Assembly: GCA_947459425.1 (NCBI GenBank)
Contig: CANHDJ010000003.1
Coordinates: 1-64,000, forward strand
DNA length: 64,000 nucleotides
Source: Ignavibacteria bacterium
GTDB taxonomy: Bacteria; Bacteroidota; Ignavibacteria; Kapaibacteriales; UBA4661
Direction: 5' to 3'
Position numbers and translations under genes: made by a program. This document shows, piece by piece, positions 9,548 to 18,493 of the stretch. The notes below the pieces were generated by a model. That model ran no database searches. It was not told where the DNA came from and worked only from the letters and a program-made list of their open reading frames with translations. The stretch's first letter is position 1. Each line of letters begins with the position of its first letter.

Positions 9548-12103
9548 CTAACCCTTCTCTTGCGGCGGGGCAGGCAGAATCACCCCTTTGGGGCGACGAA
9601 ATTCTAAGCGTAATGCCTTGGGTGCATCGTTAGGAAGGCGGAATTGCTCACTCATGCGTAAGCCACAGAGCCAAACAATCTGTTCCCCTTCCGGCATTGC
9701 TGCAACAAGAACGAGGACATTTTGGCGGTTAAAAAAGGAAATTTTAGAATTGGTCAAATAATCGCTGACTTTCATCGTCCCCTTCATGCCAAGTGGCGTA
9801 AAGACATCGCCCGGCTGCCATGTGCGGAGCGTCATGCGATAAGGAAGAATATCCGTATTGATAAATTCCACGGCTGGGTCGGCGGTAAATTTCACATTTT
9901 TTCGGTCAATTTCCTCTAAGAAAATCCGCCAACCACCGAAATCGTAATGATTATTTTTTTCCACACGGACGTTGAGGTTATAGACTCCGGGCGCTGGAGC
10001 AAGGACAATCATGGTGCGGTCGCGCAATGCCACGAAACCCCGCATCACATCTGCTTTTGTGCCAACTTCCGCCTCGACAAGCGCTAAAATCCTATCAACG
10101 GCATCAAAACTGAGCGTAAGACCAAAACGGCGCTGTACCGTGTGCCGGACAAGTTCACTTTGCAAAAAGCGCTTTTGTACGCGGAGCGCCGTAATGTTCA
10201 GCCCAATATACGGCTGAAACTCCTCTTCGACCAGCAATGACGGCAAGATGCGCTCGACAGTTTCACGCACCAATTCATCCGCGCCCAAAATAATTTGAGA
10301 AGTGCGATTCAAAACATCTACAATGCCTGATGAATACTCACGTTCAAGCAAAGGCAGAAGTTCATTGCGGATTTTATTACGACGAAAAACGGACTGCGAA
10401 TTAGAAGAATCCTCGCGCCACGACAACCCACGCAAGGCGGCGTATTCCTGAATTTCTGCTTTTTTCATGCTCAAAAGCGGACGCACAAGTTTAGTGTGAT
10501 CGCCGAAAGCACGTTGCGCCGGAATCCCTGAAAGCCCCGTCAACCCTGAACCGCGAAGCATATTCATCAGCACTGTTTCGACCGAATCATTCAGCGTGTG
10601 TGCCGTCAAAACAGCGTCCGCACGGCGTTTGTAGGCAACAAATTCTAAAAATTTATAGCGCAATTCGCGCCCCGCCTGCTCCAAGGACATACTCTGAATC
10701 TCGGCAAACCGCCCTACGTCTGCCCATGCGATATAGCACGGAATATCGTAGCGTTTGCAGGTTTCGCGGACAAAGTTTGCGTCCTGTTCCGATTCTACGC
10801 CGCGCAGACGGTGGTTGAAATGCACCACCGCAATCGAAAGTGAGCGTTTCCCTTGCGCTTCCGACGTTGTTTGGCGCGAAATACACATCAGCATATCCAA
10901 CAGCACCAGCGAATCCACGCCACCACTGACGGCAACGACAATCTCTGTTGCAAGCGGCAATTCAGCTTCATACCGTAAAATATTTTGTAAACGCTGATGG
11001 AAAGCCGTTGTTGCCGTAGGCATAGTGTCAAACACCGCATCAAGTGGCACTGCGGCTGGATAGACACGCTCCGGGCGTTGCTGGGAACGGCGATGGCGCG
11101 ATTCGTAACGCACTGGCGAGGGTTGCGCAGATTGCGCGGGTTTATGCGGATTGGGCGAATACAATTTGAAGCCAATAGCGGGATGCAAGTCCACACCAGG
11201 CGGACGCGGCTTTTCCGACGATTTTGGTAATGGCACGTAGCGTCCGCCATTGCGGGCGATAAGGACTTCCTGCATTGTTTCAATCACATCACCAAATGGA
11301 CTTTTCACATCTGCCGGCTCATCAATCGGTTGCGGACGTTTGACGGGTTTTGGCGGTGTTTGTGCATCGGGCGTGGAAGTGCCGTCACCTTCTTGCAGAC
11401 GCTTTGACCTTGGTTTTGCAGCTATCTCTTTTGTTTTTATCGGTAATTCTGCCGCTTTTTCAGGCGCGAACTTTTCAAGGACAAAGCCGCTTGGAATAAG
11501 GCTTACGGCTTGGCGCTCCGCCAAATGGAGCATCAAAGCTTGTTCTTGACGAACAGCACGCAAAGCATCATCTTCGAGCGGATTCAAAAACAAATGTTCA
11601 TTTTCCAACGCGGCAAACGACGCGGGGAATTGCGGAACAAAAAGAGTGCCTATCGTTGCACTATCGCGGGCTGTTGCCATTGACGGCGACGGCACACGCG
11701 CTGCAATGATGGTCTCGGCACGTTCTTCGCTCCGTTTTTCAGCACGTTGTGGTGCGCTTTGCTTGGGTGCAGAGCGCGGCGAAGGTCGGGAAGAATGGTG
11801 TGGCTTGCTGCCACGACCGGAGGAGCGCCCGCCACCACGAGAAAAATCCCCATGCGAAGCGTCATTTGGCGGGAAGCCGCCATGCTGAAAGTTATCACGG
11901 GGAAAATTATCGCGTTGGGAGTCGTCTCGTTGAAACCCACCACGCTGGAAACCGTCACGCGGCGCACTACTACGGGAATGAGGACGGCGTGAGGAATTAT
12001 GCTGTTGCGGAGGAACGCTATTGCCGCCGGGGTTCGGCGAATCAAAGCGTGAACGCCCCGATGAGGGATTTGCCTCGTTGGGGCGGGAGGGTCGTCGTGC
12101 CAT
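9548..12103 (-). CDS. tilS: tRNA(Ile)-lysidine synthetase with ~360-aa disordered N-terminal extension
   Basis: TilS attaches lysine to C34 of the AUA-reading tRNA(Ile), changing both decoding and charging identity. The PP-loop ATPase signature SGGVDS sits at about residues 392-397, with the family N-terminal fold following (VVHFNHRLRG, LTAHTLNDSVETVLMNMLRGSG) and the C-terminal TilS domains after 650. The 851-aa length is about double a usual TilS. Residues 1-360 are rich in Arg, Ser, Pro and Gln, with short repeats of the RDxFQRGGF type (about 45-95), then a less biased linker. An internal ATG at 11023 (MPTATTAFHQR) would give a normal-sized enzyme. The long frame is uninterrupted for more than 1 kb, so translation from 12103 is favoured but not proven. 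It lies 76 bp downstream of dus. Confidence 0.9.
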   Translation of the reverse strand: MARRPSRPNEANPSSGRSRFDSPNPGGNSVPPQQHNSSRRPHSRSSAPRDGFQRGGFQRDDSQRDNFPRDNFQHGGFPPNDASHGDFSRGGGRSSGRGSKPHHSSRPSPRSAPKQSAPQRAEKRSEERAETIIAARVPSPSMATARDSATIGTLFVPQFPASFAALENEHLFLNPLEDDALRAVRQEQALMLHLAERQAVSLIPSGFVLEKFAPEKAAELPIKTKEIAAKPRSKRLQEGDGTSTPDAQTPPKPVKRPQPIDEPADVKSPFGDVIETMQEVLIARNGGRYVPLPKSSEKPRPPGVDLHPAIGFKLYSPNPHKPAQSAQPSPVRYESRHRRSQQRPERVYPAAVPLDAVFDTMPTATTAFHQRLQNILRYEAELPLATEIVVAVSGGVDSLVLLDMLMCISRQTTSEAQGKRSLSIAVVHFNHRLRGVESEQDANFVRETCKRYDIPCYIAWADVGRFAEIQSMSLEQAGRELRYKFLEFVAYKRRADAVLTAHTLNDSVETVLMNMLRGSGLTGLSGIPAQRAFGDHTKLVRPLLSMKKAEIQEYAALRGLSWREDSSNSQSVFRRNKIRNELLPLLEREYSSGIVDVLNRTSQIILGADELVRETVERILPSLLVEEEFQPYIGLNITALRVQKRFLQSELVRHTVQRRFGLTLSFDAVDRILALVEAEVGTKADVMRGFVALRDRTMIVLAPAPGVYNLNVRVEKNNHYDFGGWRIFLEEIDRKNVKFTADPAVEFINTDILPYRMTLRTWQPGDVFTPLGMKGTMKVSDYLTNSKISFFNRQNVLVLVAAMPEGEQIVWLCGLRMSEQFRLPNDAPKALRLEFRRPKGVILPAPPQEKG

Positions 12104-12179
12104 TATCTCTGTGGTTATGTGGCAGTTTGCGCGAAACCTTGTTGCCGAAAAGCATGATTACTTGGTTTATCAGCGCAGT

Positions 12180-13214
12180 TTATACTGCCATCGCGTGTTC
12201 TTCGTATTCTGTTAATTCTGCTGAATAGTGTTCAGCGTTGCCACGTTCCAAAAGCTGTGCGTGGTAGAGCCAAAGCCGCTCTTCTACCTGTGCAAAACTG
12301 TCGTAGCGCATAATATCTCGGCGGACACTGGAGGCATCGTACAAGCCCTTCAGGTAACCGCTATAAAACTTCCGAAACTCCCGCACAGCAAGCCCTTCGC
12401 CTTTGAATGCTACCGAATGGCGCAAATGCTGTAAGCAAAGGTCAATGCGCTCTTGAAGGCTTGGCGAGGCTTCTGCTTCGCCCGTGCGGAGATAGGTTTT
12501 TGCCTGACGAAAAATGAAGGGATTGGTGATTGCGGCGCGTCCTATCATCACGGCATCGCAGCCTGTCATATCAAAGGCGCGGCGACAATCTTCGGGCGTA
12601 TTTACGTCGCCATTCAAAATAATGGGAATATTCACTGCTTGCTTGACTTTTTCCACCCATGACCAGTCCGCAGCACCTTCGTGTCCCATGTCTCTGGTGC
12701 GGCAGTGAATCGCCAACGCAGCTATGCCCGCTTCCTGCTCCAAGCGTTTTGCTAAATCAACGATAATGATGGAATTTTTATCCCAACCAAGGCGCGTTTT
12801 GACCGTTACGGGTAATTTTACGGCATCAACAAGCGTTTTTGCCATCGTGACCATCGTATCGGGTTCTTTGAGCAAGGCGGCACCGGCACTGCGGGCAACG
12901 ACATTTTTGACCCAACAGCCGCAGTTAATATCCAAAAAATCAGGCTCAGAAGCCTCGGCGATGAGTGCAGCTTCTTTCATCACGTCCAAATTACCACCGA
13001 AAATTTGAATTGCTACGGGGTGTTCGTCTTCGTGTAGGGTAAGTTTTTTGACCGAACGCCAGGCATCCCGCACCAAACCTTCAGAGGAAATAAATTCGGT
13101 ATAGACAATATCCGCACCGAGATTACGGCACAAGACGCGAAAGGGCAAATCGCTGACTTCTTCCATTGGCGCAAGAAATACGCCTTGTTCGACTTCGATA
13201 GTTCCTATTTTCAT
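12180..13214 (-). CDS. dus: tRNA-dihydrouridine synthase
   Basis: FMN-dependent reduction of uridine to dihydrouridine in tRNA. The ORF track starts at 13256. I prefer the ATG at 13214 (MKIGTIEVEQGVFLAPM) because it gives a standard Dus N-terminus (APM...SDLPFR). The upstream ATG lies inside TATGTTTG (13257-13250), which matches the TAnnTTTG -7 box on the minus strand. This gives 344 aa. Motifs are DINCGCWVKNVV with the catalytic Cys region (Trp replaces the usual Pro), CRTRDMGHEG, and LNGDVNTPED for phosphate binding. It heads the dus-tilS-hpt-ftsH group. The DusA/B/C subclass was not assigned. Confidence 0.92.
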   Translation of the reverse strand: MKIGTIEVEQGVFLAPMEEVSDLPFRVLCRNLGADIVYTEFISSEGLVRDAWRSVKKLTLHEDEHPVAIQIFGGNLDVMKEAALIAEASEPDFLDINCGCWVKNVVARSAGAALLKEPDTMVTMAKTLVDAVKLPVTVKTRLGWDKNSIIIVDLAKRLEQEAGIAALAIHCRTRDMGHEGAADWSWVEKVKQAVNIPIILNGDVNTPEDCRRAFDMTGCDAVMIGRAAITNPFIFRQAKTYLRTGEAEASPSLQERIDLCLQHLRHSVAFKGEGLAVREFRKFYSGYLKGLYDASSVRRDIMRYDSFAQVEERLWLYHAQLLERGNAEHYSAELTEYEEHAMAV

Positions 13215-13403
13215 GGTTTTTTTTGCGCAAGACTTTTTGAATGCAGATTCAAACATAGTTGCCGACGGGCGGCGGAATGGAAGGCTTTTCAGAAAGAACT
13301 ATCTCACTCATCTGATTCAAAAACAAACAATCAACGCTTTTACAACGCTTCGATTTGATAATTTTTGGTAAATTTGAACAAACCGTAAAGATACGAAAAC
13401 TTT

Positions 13404-14123
13404 ATGTCCCAAGGAAGCATGATAAATAATTCTGCAATAAAACCCCTCGCGGTCGTTCTTCTGAGCGGCGGAATGGACTCGGCGGTCTGCGCCGCTATTG
13501 CTCACGCCGAAGGGTATGAAATAGCAGCATTGCACTTGAATTACGGACAGCGCACCCAAGAGCGCGAATTGAAGGCATTTCACGACGTAGCCGATTTTTA
13601 TCATGTTCAAAAGCGCCTTGTGGTGGATGTTTCCCATTTTGCTACGATTGGCGGGAGCAGTCTGACCGATGCGACGATAGACGTTTCCGATGCAGACTTG
13701 GTGAATACTGCCATACCGACCAGTTATGTACCGTTTCGCAATGCGAATATTCTCGCTATTGCGGTAAGTTGGGCAGAGGTTTTGGGCGCTAAGGCGCTCT
13801 ACATCGGGGCTGTGGAGGAAGATGGCAGTGGCTATCCCGATTGCCGACGCGAATTTTACGAGGCATTTCAAAATGTCATTGACACAGGGACGAAGCCCGA
13901 AACCCGCATTACTCTCCACACCCCGGTTATTACCTTTTCTAAAAAAGACATTGCCCAAAAAGGCGCAGCGCTTGGCGCTCCTTTGCATTTGACATGGAGT
14001 TGCTACAAGCGCAATGATTTTGCGTGCGGAGAATGTGATTCATGCGCTCTGCGTTTGCGCGGCTTCCGCTTGGCGGGCTTGGAAGATCCAATTTTATACG
14101 TGAAACGCCCGGTGTACGAGTAA
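13404..14123 (+). CDS. queC: 7-cyano-7-deazaguanine synthase QueC
   Basis: Converts 7-carboxy-7-deazaguanine to preQ0 with ATP and ammonia in queuosine biosynthesis. It has the PP-loop LLSGGMDS near residues 19-26, then LNYGQRTQERE and YVPFRNANILAIA, and the zinc-binding cluster SCYKRND..CGECDSC near the C-terminus. At 239 aa it is of family length. The ATG at 13404 is followed by a second in-frame ATG at 13419 that has AAGGA just before it, so the real start is ambiguous by 5 codons. A TAAATTTG (-7-like) box at 13369-13376 lies upstream but without a good -33 partner. No other queuosine genes are adjacent. Confidence 0.95.
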   Translation: MSQGSMINNSAIKPLAVVLLSGGMDSAVCAAIAHAEGYEIAALHLNYGQRTQERELKAFHDVADFYHVQKRLVVDVSHFATIGGSSLTDATIDVSDADLVNTAIPTSYVPFRNANILAIAVSWAEVLGAKALYIGAVEEDGSGYPDCRREFYEAFQNVIDTGTKPETRITLHTPVITFSKKDIAQKGAALGAPLHLTWSCYKRNDFACGECDSCALRLRGFRLAGLEDPILYVKRPVYE

Positions 14124-14179
14124 AATTTTTCGGAAAACAACGTAGATAATTATTTTTTTTCACAAATTCAGGAATAACA

Positions 14180-15283
14180 ATGATTTGGCGCTGTGATTTA
14201 GTTCCCCAATACGAAGCATACAAACCCGAAATTGATGCCGCAATCCAGCAAGTACTCATGTCTGGACGATATGTTCTGGCTGAGAATGTTGCTGCATTTG
14301 AACAAGAATTTTCCGACTATGTTGGCGTAAAGCATAGCGTTGGCGTGAATAGCGGCACGGACGCTTTGATGATGCCACTTTGGATGTGCGGCATTGAGCG
14401 CGGTGATGAAGTCATTACCACGCCGTTTACCGCCATTCCAACGTTTTCTGCTATACGGCATATTGGCGCAAAACCGATATTTCTCGACCTTGAGCCGGAT
14501 ACATTTTTGATGAATCTCGACCAACTCAAAAGTAAAATTACCGAGCGCACCAAAGCTATCGTTCCGGTGCATCTTTTCGGCAATGCGGTGGATGTGGAAC
14601 AGATTCGGGATATTGTCGGCAAGGATATGTTTATCGTCGAGGATTGCGCTCAATCGCATGGCGCAAAGGTGCGCGGTAAGATGACAGGCTCAATGGGCAA
14701 TTTTGCGGCGTTTAGCTTCTATCCGACAAAAAATCTTGGCGCTTACGGCGACGGCGGCTTAGTTGCAACGAACGACAAGGACGCAGCCGACTTGATGAAA
14801 AAACGCCGTATGTACGGTATGATTAGCAAAGATGAATTTGTTACCGACGGCATTAACACGCGCTTGGATGAACTTCAAGCCGCAATTTTGCGCGTAAAAT
14901 TGCGCCATCTGGACGCAATGAACAAGCGCCGCCAAGAGCTTGCGGCTATTTATGCGGATTTGCTGCCGAAAGAACACATCAAGCCTCAGGCTGTCCGCGA
15001 AGGTATGGAATCAGTCTGGCACGTGTACAGTGCTACGGTGAGCGGTCGCCGCGATGAACTCTTGCAATTCCTCGAAAGCCGCAATATTCAAGCAAATGTC
15101 TATTATCCAATGCCAACAACCAAGCAAAAAGGTTATATTGCAGCATTTGGCGAGGGTGCGCCCGCGCTGCCCGTGACGGAGCATCTTTCCAAGCACATTA
15201 TCGCCCTGCCATTTTACCCCGAAATGGACGTAAAAATCATGGAAACCGTTGCAAAAGCAATTCGTGAGTTTTATGGCGTGTAA
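14180..15283 (+). CDS. DegT/DnrJ/EryC1-family sugar aminotransferase
   Basis: PLP enzyme that transaminates a nucleotide-linked keto sugar to make an amino sugar for surface glycans. The 367-aa length is typical. It shows the substrate/PLP-binding NSGTDALM, the Asp that pairs with the PLP nitrogen in VEDCAQSHGA, and the Schiff-base Lys in SFYPTKNLGAYGDGG. It starts the glycan set that continues with an LpxD-like acyltransferase (8 bp to the next possible start) and two glycosyltransferases. The sugar is unknown; a 3- or 4-amino deoxyhexose is typical of the family. Confidence 0.9.
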   Translation: MIWRCDLVPQYEAYKPEIDAAIQQVLMSGRYVLAENVAAFEQEFSDYVGVKHSVGVNSGTDALMMPLWMCGIERGDEVITTPFTAIPTFSAIRHIGAKPIFLDLEPDTFLMNLDQLKSKITERTKAIVPVHLFGNAVDVEQIRDIVGKDMFIVEDCAQSHGAKVRGKMTGSMGNFAAFSFYPTKNLGAYGDGGLVATNDKDAADLMKKRRMYGMISKDEFVTDGINTRLDELQAAILRVKLRHLDAMNKRRQELAAIYADLLPKEHIKPQAVREGMESVWHVYSATVSGRRDELLQFLESRNIQANVYYPMPTTKQKGYIAAFGEGAPALPVTEHLSKHIIALPFYPEMDVKIMETVAKAIREFYGV

Positions 15284-15324
15284 AGAATTATTTGCGTGAG
15301 AAGCGCATCATTTCCCCTAGACGA

Positions 15325-16236
15325 ATGCAATTACAAACATTATCCGAATGGAATACTGGCGTGGAAGTCCTGCACAATAGCGACTTCCACGCTTTGACGT
15401 TTGACGTGCGAAATCTTCTGCCTCAAACACTCACCTACTGCGGCAATGCCGTGTATTTAGCGCGAAGCCTCGCATTAGAGCGGGTTTCGGCGATATTGAC
15501 CACGCGCACAGCGTTAGATGAATTGGTGAAAACAGCTTCCATTCCTGTGGGAAAGGGTATTGCTATTTCAAACGCGCCTAAAAATGATTTTTTTGCGTTT
15601 CATAATTATCTTGCCGCCAAGACTGATTTTTACACTCGTCCCGACAACACGAGTATTGGTGCGGGCTGCACGATTGGAAAGTTTGCCAGCATTGATGCGC
15701 ATAATGTGGTGATTGGCGACGGTGTCGTCATCGAAGACTTTGTGCGCATTGGCGCAAATACGGTCATTGGCAATGGCGCAATTATTCGTTCCGGCACAGC
15801 CATTGGCGGGGATGGTTTCCAATTTATGCGTTTCCCCAACACAATCGGAAAAGTTGCTCATGCCGGAGGCGTGAGTATTGGAGCGGGCGTAGAGATGCAA
15901 GCGCATTGCATGATTGACAAACACATCTTCGGTGGCGATACCATTATTGGCAATGATACGAAACTTGCCGACGACGCTCACATTGCGCATTGTGCAAAAG
16001 TCGGAGAACGCTGTTTGGTTGCCGCAGGAGCAATTATCTTGGGCAGCACGGTTGTTGGGAATGATGTTTGGGTTGGTCCGGGAGCAATCGTATCGAACGA
16101 ATTGGATATTGGCGACAAAGCATTTATCACGCTAGGCGCAGTTGTCACGCGGGATGTGGGCGTGGGTGAGAAAGTCAGTGGTAATTTTGCCGTTCCACAC
16201 GACCGCTTTTTAGAACATTTGCGGGAAATTCGTTGA
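15325..16236 (+). CDS. lpxD: LpxD-like N-acyltransferase (left-handed beta-helix)
   Basis: Adds an acyl chain to the amino group of a UDP-aminosugar; canonical LpxD acylates UDP-3-O-acylglucosamine in lipid A synthesis. The track uses a TTG at 15292. The ATG at 15325 is preferred and gives 303 aa. An N-terminal mixed domain (about 1-100) precedes hexapeptide repeats (VVIGDGVVIEDFVRIGAN and on) making a left-handed beta-helix. AHIAHCA matches the position of the catalytic His of LpxD, and IGGDGFQF matches the family's substrate region. The protein ends with SGNFAVPHDRFLEHLR. Because it sits between a sugar aminotransferase and glycosyltransferases rather than with lpxA/lpxB, it could instead acylate a different amino sugar. 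Confidence 0.8.
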   Translation: MQLQTLSEWNTGVEVLHNSDFHALTFDVRNLLPQTLTYCGNAVYLARSLALERVSAILTTRTALDELVKTASIPVGKGIAISNAPKNDFFAFHNYLAAKTDFYTRPDNTSIGAGCTIGKFASIDAHNVVIGDGVVIEDFVRIGANTVIGNGAIIRSGTAIGGDGFQFMRFPNTIGKVAHAGGVSIGAGVEMQAHCMIDKHIFGGDTIIGNDTKLADDAHIAHCAKVGERCLVAAGAIILGSTVVGNDVWVGPGAIVSNELDIGDKAFITLGAVVTRDVGVGEKVSGNFAVPHDRFLEHLREIR

Positions 16237-16266
16237 CGATATTTTCACGAAGTTTCCGTATCTTTG
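16233..16266 (+). promoter_or_regulatory. Candidate Bacteroidota-type promoter for the glycosyltransferase pair
   Basis: TTG at 16233-16235, 23-nt spacer, then TATCTTTG (16259-16266), matching -33 TTG / -7 TAnnTTTG. It overlaps the end of lpxD. Transcription would start near 16273, before the preferred ATG at 16329, which argues against the upstream start given in the ORF track (16233). The spacer is at the long end of the accepted range. Confidence 0.4.
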
Positions 16267-16328
16267 CAGTCTTTGACAAAATTTTCACTTCATCTATCTG
16301 TCAAACTCTTGACTTTCCTGCTCTTGCA

Positions 16329-17036
16329 ATGAATACAACCGATTACTCTCTGTCCATTATTGTTCCGGTCTATAACGAAGTAGAATTGCTTGCTCCGGCG
16401 ATACGCCAGATTGATGCTTTCGTCAAACCACATTTCACAAAGCATGAAATCGTAATTATCGAAAGCGGCAGCACCGATGGTACGGGCGAACTTTGTGACC
16501 GATTGGCAGATGAACTTCCCAGTGTCCGTGTAGTGCATGAGGGCGGGCGTAATGGCTTTGGGTCGGCACTGAAACGCGGATACAGGGAAGCCGCGAATGA
16601 TTGGGTCTGGTTTGTTACCGCCGATACGCCATTTCCCTTGGAATCTATCGTGGAAGCAAAAAAACTTTTCCCACAATACGATTGTGTTCTGAGCTATCGT
16701 TCCGAAGACACGCGCAAAAGTTTCTTTCGCAAGATTCAATCGGTCGTGTACAATACTCTCGTCAAAACCACGCTGGGACTGCGTGTCAAACACGTCAATT
16801 CTGCCTTCAAAGTCTTTAAGCGCGAGGTCATTCAATCGCTGCCACTGATTTCCAACGGTTGGTTTATTGATGCTGAAACGCTCTACTGGCTCACCCAACG
16901 CAACGTCCGCTACACCGAAATCCCCGTGCCGCTTATAGACCGCACGGGCGGTCATTCCACGATTACGCTTTCTACACCACTGACGTTGCTTAAAGAATTA
17001 CGGCGTTTTTTGCAGGAGCGCAAAAAATTTCAATAA
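16329..17036 (+). CDS. Family 2 glycosyltransferase (dolichol-phosphate-mannose-synthase-like)
   Basis: Transfers a sugar from a nucleotide donor, probably to a lipid carrier on the cytoplasmic face. The ATG at 16329 (MNTTDYSLSIIVPVYNE) gives 235 aa with the GT-A fold starting at residue 8. Motifs are VPVYNE, SGSTDGTGE, GGRNGFGSALKRGYR, and the metal/donor site TADTPFP in place of the usual DADLQHP, so the second acid of DxD is replaced. There are no C-terminal membrane helices, which fits the soluble or peripheral DPM1-like subgroup. It precedes a GT4 enzyme by 21 bp in a glycan cluster. Confidence 0.88.
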   Translation: MNTTDYSLSIIVPVYNEVELLAPAIRQIDAFVKPHFTKHEIVIIESGSTDGTGELCDRLADELPSVRVVHEGGRNGFGSALKRGYREAANDWVWFVTADTPFPLESIVEAKKLFPQYDCVLSYRSEDTRKSFFRKIQSVVYNTLVKTTLGLRVKHVNSAFKVFKREVIQSLPLISNGWFIDAETLYWLTQRNVRYTEIPVPLIDRTGGHSTITLSTPLTLLKELRRFLQERKKFQ

Positions 17037-17057
17037 GTTTCTGATTCCACCTCTGCT

Positions 17058-18269
17058 ATGCGTATTCTCACGGTACTTTCTCGCATCCCGTATCCTCTCA
17101 CGGATGGTGGAGCAATTCTTTCTTACAATACACTTAAATTCTTGCACCGTGCCGGACATGAACTCCACGTCGTAGCACTCAACACCAACAAACATTTCCA
17201 GCCGCCGAAGGTGCTGCACGATGTTTGCACGAGTATTCAGACGGTCGCAATCAATACCGATATTACGCCATTGGGAGCGCTTCGCAGCGCACTTCGGGGA
17301 GAATCCTATATTTCGAGCCGCTTCTATTCCGAGCCTTTTAAAAATCTACTCGTGAAAACCCTTCACACGACCCCCGTAGATATTATTCATCTTGACCACA
17401 CACTCATTGCGTGGTATGCCAAGTCCATTCGCCAACATTTAGCCCAATATCCTCCTGTTGTTTTGCGGACGCATAACGTTGAGTATATGATTCAAGAGCG
17501 CCTTGGTAATCAAGAAACAATGCCGCTCCGCCGTTGGTATCGCCATTATGCCGCCGCACAAATGAAGGCATTTGAACGGCGCTATTTTTCGGAGTGCGAC
17601 GGCGTAATCGCTATCACGCCCGAAGACGCGGCAGAAATCCGTACAATGGGCTACACAGGCGCTTTGGAGGTCGTTCCGGCTGGTGTGGATATGAGTATTT
17701 TTACATCGAACCCAGCAATTACACCGCTTCCTCAGACGCTTTGCTATATCGGCGGAATGGATTGGATGCCCAATCGTGAGGCAATGCAGTGGTTTATGGA
17801 GAAGGTCATGCCGCTTTTGCGTGAACAACTGCCGGAAGTCGCATTCCATCTGGCGGGAAAGCGGATGTCGCCAGACGTTCTTACCTACGGCGAACAGCCG
17901 AATGTCTATGTTCATCCCGACGTGCCGTCAGCATCAGAATTTCTGCAGTCTCACGAAATATTGGTGGTTCCACTTTTAAGTGGTGGCGGTATGCGGTTAA
18001 AAATTATCGAAGCAATGGCGCTGGGAATGCCGATCATTTCAACTCGTATCGGTGCAGAGGGCATCGCAGTGCGCGACGGCGAAAGCGTTCTTTTTGCGGA
18101 AACCCCACAAGAATTTGTCCAATCTATCCAGCGTTTACTGGAAAACCCCTCACTGAAGCGGCATTTGGGAGAAAATGCGCAGCGCATTGCGCGGGAGAAC
18201 TATACGTGGGAGGCGGTTGTAGCGCGGCAAGTGCGGTTTTATGAAACATTGATGCAGCAAAGTTCGTAA
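17058..18269 (+). CDS. Family 4 (GT-B) glycosyltransferase
   Basis: Retaining glycosyltransferase for surface polysaccharide or glycoprotein assembly. It is 403 aa. The N-terminal acceptor domain begins MRILTVLSRIPYPLTDGGA. The linker carries VVPAGVDMSIF, and the C-terminal donor domain has YIGGMDWMPNREA and PLLSGGGMRLKIIEAMALGMPIISTRIGAEGI, with the conserved E..A..G.P signature of GT4. A second acid occurs at the nucleotide site. It is the last gene of the glycan set before the rpoD promoter. The donor and acceptor cannot be assigned from sequence. Confidence 0.92.
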   Translation: MRILTVLSRIPYPLTDGGAILSYNTLKFLHRAGHELHVVALNTNKHFQPPKVLHDVCTSIQTVAINTDITPLGALRSALRGESYISSRFYSEPFKNLLVKTLHTTPVDIIHLDHTLIAWYAKSIRQHLAQYPPVVLRTHNVEYMIQERLGNQETMPLRRWYRHYAAAQMKAFERRYFSECDGVIAITPEDAAEIRTMGYTGALEVVPAGVDMSIFTSNPAITPLPQTLCYIGGMDWMPNREAMQWFMEKVMPLLREQLPEVAFHLAGKRMSPDVLTYGEQPNVYVHPDVPSASEFLQSHEILVVPLLSGGGMRLKIIEAMALGMPIISTRIGAEGIAVRDGESVLFAETPQEFVQSIQRLLENPSLKRHLGENAQRIARENYTWEAVVARQVRFYETLMQQSS

Positions 18270-18346
18270 AAAATTGAGTAGGCAAAGAAAATAAAATATA
18301 CGTTCATTCGTTTATCCGAGTAAGAGAATACAGAAACAAAAAACTC

Positions 18347-18378
18347 TTTGGTAAAACGCCAAGAAGTCCGTAGATTTG
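18347..18378 (+). promoter_or_regulatory. Promoter of rpoD (TTTG-N20-TAGATTTG)
   Basis: TTTG at 18347-18350 and TAGATTTG at 18371-18378 with exactly 20 nt between. This is a consensus Bacteroidota -33/-7 promoter (TTTG, TAnnTTTG) and is consistent with the short RpoD it drives. It predicts a transcript start near 18385 and a leader of about 110 nt containing a small hairpin (ACGAC/GTCGT). The spacer carries GGTAAAACGCC, whose inverted partner GGCGTTTTATCC lies at 18436-18447. Confidence 0.7.
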
Positions 18379-18493
18379 AAGTTTGCCTTTTCAGACTAAC
18401 GACTCTTAATGTCGTGTCGGAAAGGGGCAGGGCAAGGCGTTTTATCCGCTATTCGGATTGTACAAGAAGAATCTTTAGACTTTCACAAGAACC

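Noticed and set aside
18350-18447. Structured leader RNA or riboswitch before rpoD
   Set aside because: The left arm of the repeat falls in the promoter spacer, upstream of the predicted transcript start, so the long hairpin would not form in RNA. Only the small ACGAC/GTCGT hairpin would.
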